Shown in pieces: positions 56,309 to 64,000 of a DNA stretch of 64,000 bases. The stretch is from Botrytis cinerea B05.10. Taxonomy: Eukaryota; Ascomycota; Leotiomycetes; Helotiales; Sclerotiniaceae. Both the position numbers and the translations under genes were made by a program. The notes beneath the pieces were generated by a model. That model worked only from the letters and a program-made list of their open reading frames with translations. It was not told where the DNA came from and did not search any database. The number at the start of each line of letters is the position of its first letter. Positions within the stretch are counted from its first letter, which is position 1. The stretch spans positions 999,501 to 1,063,500 of the forward strand of contig NC_037313.1 of assembly GCF_000143535.2 (NCBI RefSeq), read 5' to 3'.

Positions 56309-58473
56309 TGTTGACGAATTGAACTTTAGTCAAAAGTGGAAGAGTGTAATTGGAAGGAGAGAATATGATTTAGATGGGGGTTTGAACAAAAGTTACACAA
56401 GATGGCCACACGCTGAACACATATACAACAAAGATTGTGTGGAATTAGAAATCTTCGCCTTACAAACATATCGGCTCCTTGATACGTACTATGCTAAATG
56501 CGTATATCAGAGAACCTTCCGCAGCTAATGGGTATTATAATATTACAACTCCTTATTGTTTAGACCAAATATGTGGGAAATTCATGCAGATCTTAAAGCC
56601 TCCGGAGTGTGGGGTGAAAATATGAAGTATGTCGAAACCCTCCGCAGCCAATGAGATGCAATTTGATGATTTGAAAGCCCCACTAGCAACATTGAAATGG
56701 CGTTGAGTTTTCAATTGTTGAGCGTGAAAGTTGTGGATTTGTATGGATATGAAGCGGATGGAATGCTAGCGGAGGAGGGATGGGATAGGAATCCCAGTTA
56801 AAGGGAGACGGAATTTATGGTGCCGTTGCCGTTGCCCATGGCTAGAATGGAATATTTTGCCTAATCTGATCCTAGCTATCAAAGCATGAAGATCAATGAG
56901 CCTCAAAACTTCAATTCTGTAGAAAAGCACAACGCAGAGAATACCGAACTCTTACGTTGGTCAAGCAATGGAAGGTTAGAACAATCACCCTCTGTCGTAG
57001 ACTTAAAAATGCTCCGTCTTGAACCATTATATATCCGTACCAGTCAACCTTTTTTGCTTTTTCTTACCAAGCTGCAAATCAAACGGTCCGTCTCGGATGG
57101 ATATGTCACCGCGTCTGTCTGTCCTCGCAGAATGACACTTTCACAGATGGAGTTCCCCCCGAGACGAACGTGAGAAATCTGCCTTTGCGGTTTGAAATTG
57201 TGTTTAAACAAAGAAATTCGCATGATAAATAGTCTACTTTCAGCTCTCCAGATCGTCGACTCTAGCACATTTTATCTTGTAAATGAACTCCGGTGCTCCC
57301 ACTGAACTTGTGCTTGAATTGGCGCCATGAGGCATTCCTAAATCAGCTTGTGTGTTCTTAAACTGCTCTTTTCAATTGTCGTTTCATTGCGTCTTGGGAG
57401 CAAAGGCCTCGAGATTTTCGTTGATCTAGAAGACGAAACCATGTACAATTTTGGGGTATGGCAGTTTAGGATTGCTTCTTTCACAACAAACGGTCCAGGA
57501 TAAGTCGGCAGATGTTCAAGAAATGGCACTTTGTGTGTTAGCCGCTTGGGATGAGCTCTCAAGACACCCTTTGAATAAAGGAGTCGACAGGAGTGTATGC
57601 TGCCGAACTGTCAAGTCTTATCGCAAAATATTCGATATCGGTTTCGTGAACCTATCAGAGAATGGTGAACCACATACATAGAGTAAGTAAGTAGGGTACG
57701 TACCCGTAAAATGAGACATGAACTTGTCATGCATTTTGTGACCACTCAGGTACAGATCCCTCTCTGAAGTCTACCATGTGGAAACCATGCACTGCATTGA
57801 ATTATTGACCACACCCGGGCAATGAGAAGGGGCGCTGATGTTGTGCCACATCATATCCAGATTGTGTCTAACTACAGGAGACAAGCTTGCAAGCCAAATA
57901 CTGGGCATGGAACTATATCTGTGGAAGAACGAAATCCATCACAAATCTATCATTTGGCAACCTTGGGACATAGTAGATGCTCGAAACCTTCTGGCATTAC
58001 CACTAGGTAGGCACTAGCTGACCATGTCCACAGTAGAGGGCAGCTTTACATGCAGCCATTCATATTAGTGACTAAAGCCACATGGGTATGGTATAAGAGT
58101 AAGCTTGGCAAATAGGTGGTCGTGGTGAATATCAGAGCTGGTGGCACAACCACAACTCGAGCAATATAGTCGCGTCAGGCCAACATTTTGAGAGCCATAA
58201 AATCAATCTCAAAATTTAAGGTTTATGCACAGCCCCATAAAAAAATTAGTAATTAAATTTTGGTGGGGCCAAAGATAACCATAGTCGACCTCCCAAGAAT
58301 GAACCTAGTTGATCACTAATCATTACGAACGTTACGGACGTACACTTAAAACTCTCCGCGGAGGGTTTAAAGAGGCGTGGCCCAGGGGTTTTGTGTAGCT
58401 GTTGGTAGCATTTACCAATTACTCTGTTGATTGTACGTATTCTGGACATTCATTGATCCACGGAAATTCTAAC
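56309..58473. promoter_or_regulatory. Shared 2.2-kb upstream region of the ABC pump and Zn2Cys6 regulator
   Basis: Recurring motifs of the CTCCGC/CTCCGG type occur here: CTTCCGCAGC at 56516-56525, CTCCGGAG at 56600-56607 (palindrome), CTCCGCAG at 56640-56647 followed by CCAAT, the complement GCGGAG at 56769-56774, and a perfect 10-bp palindrome CTCCGCGGAG at 58354-58363, about 110 bp before the regulator's ATG. The sequences at 56515-56532 and 56638-56655 match at 15 of 18 positions. Such CGG-type half sites fit binding by a Zn2Cys6 dimer. The link to this regulator is inference. Confidence 0.55.
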
Positions 58474-59907
58474 ATGGGCGGCGCAGCGGTTCATCCATCA
58501 CAAAGACGGTCCTCTTGTGAGGGCTGTAGAAAAATCAAGGCGAGATGTCAACGCTTGTATGCAAACGACTCCAAATGTGTGCGGTGCACGCTTCTCGACC
58601 TAGATTGCATTGTTGGACAACAGAAGAGAGTTGGAAGACCACGACGAGCCACTGCTGCAAATGCTGAGGTACAAAAACACCGGAAGAAACCAGGCTTAGC
58701 TTCCAGTAATCAGCAAGCTACACCAGCCAAAGTACACAACAATGTCGCAAATCCCATCACATCTCATGAAACTCCTCCGAGTAAGGAAGGAAACCACCAG
58801 AATTGGGGCATGGACTTTCCAGTGAACACTTCAATAACTGCATTCGTTCCAACAGATAGTGAAACATATTCCGGGACACAAGTATGGCCAGCTGTTGATA
58901 TAAACTCTTTCGATCAAAACTTCCTTACATGGGATACTTCCAACGACCTTGATCGTAATTTCTTCTTATCCAACAACGATTCGGCCTTCAGCAGCGCATC
59001 ATCATCTGCTTCCTCGCTCAATACGCCCTCCTCGACAGCCTCATCACCTGCTGCTAGCATTCATAGCGCCGAAGGAAATATCTCGGAGACGCCAAGGGTA
59101 AATCTAACAAAACCTATCACAACTTCAGATGCCATGCTTGAGCTTTCCAAAATCAATCTCGGCTTGCACATACGCATGGTGGCTGTGGAAGCGAATAGAG
59201 CAACATTAGATTTTGACGGCATCATTTATGAAAGAGGCCCATTGTTTATTGAAAATCTTTCGCTGGCTCAGTTCCTGTTAAAGGCATCCCAAGACGTAAG
59301 ACTTATCTTGAAACGGATTATAAGCAGCCGAGCGGATCATGGCATGTCATATTCTGCGCAAACAGAGACAAATTCACTGGGATCATTAACATTATCATCG
59401 CAAGCACTCTTAGGGAAACTCCGTAATCCAATATCGATCTCTTCATCAAGTTCCTCCCCTGCTTCAGAACTATTGTTTGCACCTCTTGCTCTGAACATCA
59501 CAAGTATTTTTACCCAACTCATTACACTCTGCGAGCTCAACGTTGAGCTCATGACTATCCGCATTGAGCAAGTCGCCACAAACCCCGTTGTAGAACTACC
59601 AAACCTCAGTTTCGGCAGCTTACCTGTGGCAGAACCATGCATGCAGGGAATGATCTTCTGCGAACTTATGACACATATAATGGAGGGTATCGAACGAGCT
59701 CTCGGCCTAAATTCGGTCCTTGGGGTGAGCACAGCTGGATTGCTATCCGCGAGACAAAAAGATGTGCTTTGGAGCGAGTTGGACGGAAGTTCTGGCATTA
59801 TTCCAGGCCACGGTATCATGAGGCCCATCAATTTACGGAAGGGGTTTGGAAGACTTGCGGTGGTTCTCAGACAATATTATGTGGATCAAATGGCTATTTA
59901 CAATTGA
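58474..59907 (+). CDS. Zn2Cys6 transcription factor (AflR-like layout)
   Basis: A 477-codon intronless frame starts at the first ATG, 58474. Near residue 15 it has a C6 zinc cluster: C-x2-C-x6-C-x9-C-x2-C-x6-C in SCEGCRKIKARC and CVRCTLLDLDC, followed by a basic linker GRPRRA. The middle is Ser/Asn-rich. The C-terminal part (from MLELSKINLGLHIRMVAVEA) is mostly helical, with an EPCMQGMIFCELMTHIMEGI stretch that recalls the regulatory domain of AflR-type factors; that similarity is from memory. The divergent neighbour is the ABC pump. A pathway-specific or drug-responsive role in pump expression is a fair guess but is not shown. A TTG-started extension upstream of 58474 is ignored. Confidence 0.82.
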   Translation: MGGAAVHPSQRRSSCEGCRKIKARCQRLYANDSKCVRCTLLDLDCIVGQQKRVGRPRRATAANAEVQKHRKKPGLASSNQQATPAKVHNNVANPITSHETPPSKEGNHQNWGMDFPVNTSITAFVPTDSETYSGTQVWPAVDINSFDQNFLTWDTSNDLDRNFFLSNNDSAFSSASSSASSLNTPSSTASSPAASIHSAEGNISETPRVNLTKPITTSDAMLELSKINLGLHIRMVAVEANRATLDFDGIIYERGPLFIENLSLAQFLLKASQDVRLILKRIISSRADHGMSYSAQTETNSLGSLTLSSQALLGKLRNPISISSSSSSPASELLFAPLALNITSIFTQLITLCELNVELMTIRIEQVATNPVVELPNLSFGSLPVAEPCMQGMIFCELMTHIMEGIERALGLNSVLGVSTAGLLSARQKDVLWSELDGSSGIIPGHGIMRPINLRKGFGRLAVVLRQYYVDQMAIYN

Positions 59908-61729
59908 GAATTATGTTCACAGGACTACACGTCGGCACTTTTATAATGCGGGTTTTACGTTTGCCTTTTGAACTACTCCGGGGCATCAAGAGAATATCAA
60001 CTGAATTATGGAGAAAATGGCGTATGAACTGCAATTAAAGTCCTCGATTTTGCTTTGCTGCATCATAGGAAACGGGGCGTTCCACAATAGACGACTAACT
60101 TCATAAATCTACTCATAATCGAAAAAAAAAGAAAAGAAAAAAAAAAAGAAAGACATGCCGGGTCTGGTAACAGGCGCTTAATACTGGTGCATGATAGGTC
60201 ACTGCTATGCCACAAAGTGTATTTCGATCGCCAGAGCAATGGCGACCCAACTCAGGAAGCTTGGAAATGCTTTCTTTCATTTCCTATCTAGATTCGACAT
60301 TGCGATTTACGCAATAAATACATCAATCAAGTATTTCTCGTGGGTGCAAAAAAAGACACCAGGAAAAGACATTCTATCTCTCGCTTCTCTTCTCCAGTCC
60401 ATCACCCGAAGGATGTGTTGTTATTACTTATTATTGTTATCCTACCAACCAGTAAGACTCCTTTTCCGAAATAATTGAATTCGCTAACAATACTCCATAG
60501 TAAACACATCATCCATCCATCCATCACATCAAGAATATTCGTTTCTTCTGTATTATTATTGACATTACTTGATGGAATTAGTTGGGTCCGCCCGCCTGGA
60601 CTCGGTTCTAGTCGCATTGTTTTTATTGTTCTGTTCTGTCATTAATAAACTACTCGTAGTCTAGTCTAGACTACTAGAAATACCTACCCATCTATGTAGT
60701 AATATATATATATATATATAGAAAATAGAATAGAGTGTACGAGGGCGCGTCTTTGAAGAGTACTAGGCAATACAATCGAACTTATCAAAATTACCAACTT
60801 GTGACATTTGAATTAATAATATAATTTTCGATAAATTACTCTCGTGCCCTAAAATCAAAAGATAATCCACGCCTGTGCTCCTTAGATTCTATAATAGAAT
60901 CTATGCTATACTTCAATGAACAGATTATAGTCTTTTAAAACTAGATTCCACCTTCTCACAACTCACTATAGAATCTATCAATTCCACTCACTATTCAGTA
61001 TATAATCTATTGCAGAATCCAAAGAGCATAAGAGTGATATACCTTATAGTTTTACAAGTACAAAATATCGTACAATTATACTTAACTATGCAAACCAACT
61101 AAACGAATCTTGAAAAAATATATATATCAATGAGTGAAATACAAAAGTCCTTTCTAGATGTGATTTTTCATTGAATTGATATACCGAAATTCAAAGTAGG
61201 AGATAAGCTTGTGCAAACTTGAATTTTAGTCTGTAAAAAAATGAGTATACAGATCCGGTACTCTTTAAAGACACACCCTCTTGTAACCAATCCAAAATAA
61301 AATAAAATAAAAACAAAACAAAACACAACAAAACAAATTCAATACACAAGCCCAAAATCCCCCAAGCAATACCCAAATCAAGACTCGAGAGGACAGTAAA
61401 ACGAACAGCTTTCCCCCTCAAAAAACATCAACATCAACATCAGCCTCAACCCAAATCAACCCAACCCAATATCAACACGCAAACCACCCCAAAAATTTCA
61501 ACCCTCATAAATACAATCACATCTCCGCATTAAACTTCACAATAAAAAATAAACAAACACAAAGATCACATTCTATTCTATTTCATCCCAGATTCCCCAA
61601 TTCCCAAGTTCCAATTGATTTCTAATAATATATACTCTAAAAATCACCAGACTAACAATACTTATCTAATAACTTGAATGATCATCTCTAACTCCATTCC
61701 ATTTGATCCCGATATGTACTCTAAAAACT
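59908..61729. other. AT-rich intergenic region with A-rich tracts
   Basis: No gene seen. There are purine tracts (gaaaaaaaaagaaaag around 60120-60150) and (TA)n near 60703-60720, and the segment 60750-61700 is AT-rich. It lies 3' of both neighbours. Confidence 0.4.
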
Positions 61730-62716
61730 TTACAACATAGCCATACCCATAGCCAAAACACCCATTAAGAGGGCAGTGACACTTATGCTATTGATACTCG
61801 CTGTCGACTTAGAATCGGTAGAAGAAGTTGATTTTTCCGTTGCAGCTATTGAATTCCACATGTTAGTCTTTATCTCTTCTCTCCCCTCTCTTTTTCAAAA
61901 ATGAACCGAATAAAAAACAACTCACCATTAGAAACCGAAATACCCATATTCTGACACTCAGCCATCAAAGTAGTATTCGCCTCCAACATCATGACCTGCA
62001 TACTAGCCACACTAGCCGCAGCTTTAATATTTGCCTCCTTTGTCGAATTGCCCTTGGCAATCTTACTCAACTTCGCATCATCCATAGCCAAATTTGCGAC
62101 TTTTTGAAGGGCAACGACCATTTTACATTCATCGGCCATGAAGACTGCTGGACAAGCTGCTTGTAATGTAGCATTTGATTGTAATGTTTGAAGTTTGTCG
62201 GCGGCATCTGAAGCTTTGAGTTCGATTTCTGCTACTTTGGTCATGTCATTGTTGACGGTCGCTGAGACCAGTGTTTGGTTGGCAGCGAAGTCAACAAATT
62301 TTTGGAGGAGAAATTGTTGATTGCATGATGAATTGGTCATGATTGCTGAATCAATGACAGCGCAGTCGGACATGAGGGTAGTGTTGCTTTGAAGCTCCGT
62401 GAGTTTCACAGAAGCGGCGGAAGCTTGAGCTTGGAGAGAAGCAGCTCTTGTCGCGTTGTCTAATAGGTATTAGTCTAGCCGTCTTAAGGTTGATATATAG
62501 AGAGCCGAGAAGTTTGGTGAAATTCAGGGGATCTTAGAGGTATAACATACTTCCGGTGATAGCATCGACCTTGGTTTGATTGCTGGCCAATTGAACCAAG
62601 GCATTCAACTTCAACATTTCTTTACATGTCTGAGTCTCAGTAAGGGTTCTGTTAGTACCCTGAGCTGCCACAACAGTGGAGAGGAGGAAAGAGACAAAAA
62701 TTGTTGAATATTGCAT
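61730..62716 (-). CDS. GPI-anchored secreted protein with three repeats
   Basis: Three exons (62716-62551, 62459-61926, 61845-61730) give 271 residues; introns are 91 and 80 nt with GTATGT/GTGAGT donors. Exon 1 encodes a signal peptide (MQYSTIFVSFLLSTVVAAQG). Three related blocks of about 65-70 residues follow. Each begins with Cys (TCKEMLKL, SCNQQFLL, ECKMVVAL), has ASNQTKV-type helix sequence, and closes with LxxxTLMxxC (SNTTLMSDC, SNATLQAAC, ANTTLMAEC). Each block is thus a helical pair bounded by two cysteines. Several N-x-S/T sites are present (NRT, NQT, NTT). The C-terminus is Ser/Thr-rich, then hydrophobic to the end (VTALLMGVLAMGMAML), fitting a GPI signal. The product is likely on the cell wall or membrane. 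I recognise no enzyme motif. Confidence 0.8.
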
Positions 62717-63535
62717 AATTGTTAGGAAAAAGATAGAACCGGTCTAGATAAAATAGAATAGAATATTAAACGGACCTGCCGGGAAGTAAAGATGTATAGA
62801 AGGAGTGAAAGAAGATATTGTGAGTTAGAGTAATAGAAAAGGAATGCTTGTGAGCGACTTTCAATACTTATATGGACGTTTGATACTTTGTACACTAAAT
62901 GAAATTCATTATCCCACATACATGAAGCCAATCCATGTTTCGGATGACAAGAAATCGTGGACCATTGACTTGATCTCGAGAACAGATGGATAATTGGATT
63001 GGTTGTGATTATTTGAAAGCTCTCGAGCCCATGTATTGGAACAGATCATGCTTGGGGATGCAATAACCATCCTGTCTCGCTGACGAGTCTTCTATTTTTG
63101 AGATTAAACCAAAAACAGCTAGCTGATCGAACCTGCCGACTTTTCAGACCATCTTGCAGGCTTCTATACGATACCAATTTCTCTAACGTTCTGTTTGCGA
63201 GATTTGTAACGCCATTGATCATTGATCCCCTTTCAGTATGCCTTGCAAGTTTTACGGGGTCATCTTGATTTAAGAAACATGGGTGAAATTACGCGAAACA
63301 ATTAGGTTGCAGATCTCCCGCTTTGATGAACCTCAATTGGTGAACATTTGTTGTTTCAAAGTATTGACAAAGTGTCAATGCGGCTGTGATGAAAAGGGAC
63401 ACTTGTCATTGGGTATTTATTAAGTATATTGAACATGCAAAAGAAACGTTTGTTCATGGAGCCGTAGTTTAACGTTATGTGTGACGACACTAACGTTCCA
63501 ATCTAGAGGTGCATTAAGCTTTCTACTGGGAAAGT
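62717..63535. promoter_or_regulatory. Upstream region of the GPI-anchored gene
   Basis: About 800 bp without a credible gene. It should hold the promoter for the minus-strand gene starting at 62716; no distinct motif stands out. Confidence 0.35.
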
Positions 63536-63945
63536 TCAAGCATCCCTTCTCCGCTCTTTTCTCCAATCCACTAATTTGTGGGAGAATAATCTGCTGAGCC
63601 ATTTCAAAGGTTCCTCAGAAAAGCTACTAGGGAACATATTCCACTCGATTTCATGTATCTTTTTGTTCACTAGTTCCTTCCCAATTTGGACCGGTTCGCC
63701 ATTTTCTTTATATTCTACATCGGCCTCGATAATTGCTCCGTTTCGTGCCGTGAAGTTGGCCTTGAACTGTATCTCTGCATCAGTATTGTTGATCATGTGT
63801 CAATTTCCCGTGCTAAACTCACATCTGGCGGCAAGTCTCTGGGAAGCGGAAGCTGCGTCTTTTTGTTTTTTATTGATGTATCTGCTGAGAATGAAAATTG
63901 GGGAGTTTGTGAGAATATCCAATCTAAAGACTGTTTTCCAAATTG
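63536..63945 (-). CDS. 3' part of an uncharacterised gene, incomplete at the window edge
   Basis: A terminal exon (63766-63536) reads FKANFTARNGAIIEADVEYK, then a charged helical tail ending HKLVDWRKERRRDA. An intron of 56 nt (GTGAGT donor complement of 63817-63822, ATACAG acceptor) connects it in phase to an upstream exon ending at 63823. That exon encodes SLDWIFSQTPQFSFSADT and LPLPRDLPPD and is open up to about 63945. No ATG was found in that frame, so the start probably lies further upstream beyond the window. A shorter model beginning at ATG 63796 is possible. No family is recognised. Confidence 0.35.
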
Positions 63946-64000
63946 TCAGCTTAAGCTTCTGCAAAAGGGGGAATGGAGGGAGTTCTAATTACGCACAGTA

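Overview
The window looks like nuclear DNA of a filamentous ascomycete. Its genes have short introns of about 50-100 nt with GT(A/G)(A/T)GT donors, CTAAC-type branch sites and YAG acceptors. The proteins include typical fungal ones: an Arp1 dynactin subunit, a PDR/AtrB-type ABC transporter, a Zn2Cys6 regulator, DUF4050-like and 2EXR-like proteins, a CorA-like membrane protein and a GPI-anchored repeat protein. Gene style and the AtrB-like transporter suggest a Leotiomycete of the Botrytis/Sclerotinia type, but that placement is inference. No virus, prophage, CRISPR array or intact transposon was recognised.

Left part (1-18 kb) is gene-rich. It holds the 5' end of an acidic, possibly chromo-domain protein, a mitochondrial SpoU-type rRNA methyltransferase, Arp1/centractin in four exons, a 563-residue unknown, a CorA-like protein whose 5' end is unresolved, a 279-residue unknown, a 2EXR-like protein and a DUF4050-like protein.

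The stretch 18.0-29.2 kb contains no convincing gene. Inside it, from 21.05 to 26.8 kb, lies a decayed repeat array. A conserved box of about 28 bp recurs roughly 17 times, with a period near 190 bp in the best-kept part, and it turns to the opposite strand at the right end. This is the most unusual structure in the window.

From 29 to 46 kb the DNA is dense in many unrelated microsatellites. It contains a three-exon 173-residue Pro/Ser/Thr-rich gene, an RGS-domain protein with a second open frame 54 bp downstream (possibly one gene), and two or three small candidate genes. Strand-biased pyrimidine tracts suggest long transcribed leaders.

The right part (46-64 kb) starts with a tandem family of small helical proteins of unknown function at 46.7-50.3 kb; the last member carries three 30-31 residue acidic repeats. 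An AtrB-like multidrug transporter and a divergent Zn2Cys6 regulator follow. They share a 2.2-kb intergenic region with repeated CTCCGC/CTCCGG motifs, including a perfect CTCCGCGGAG palindrome upstream of the regulator. The window ends with a GPI-anchored secreted protein built of three repeats and a fragmentary gene. All coordinates and splice sites were read by eye and have not been checked against transcripts.
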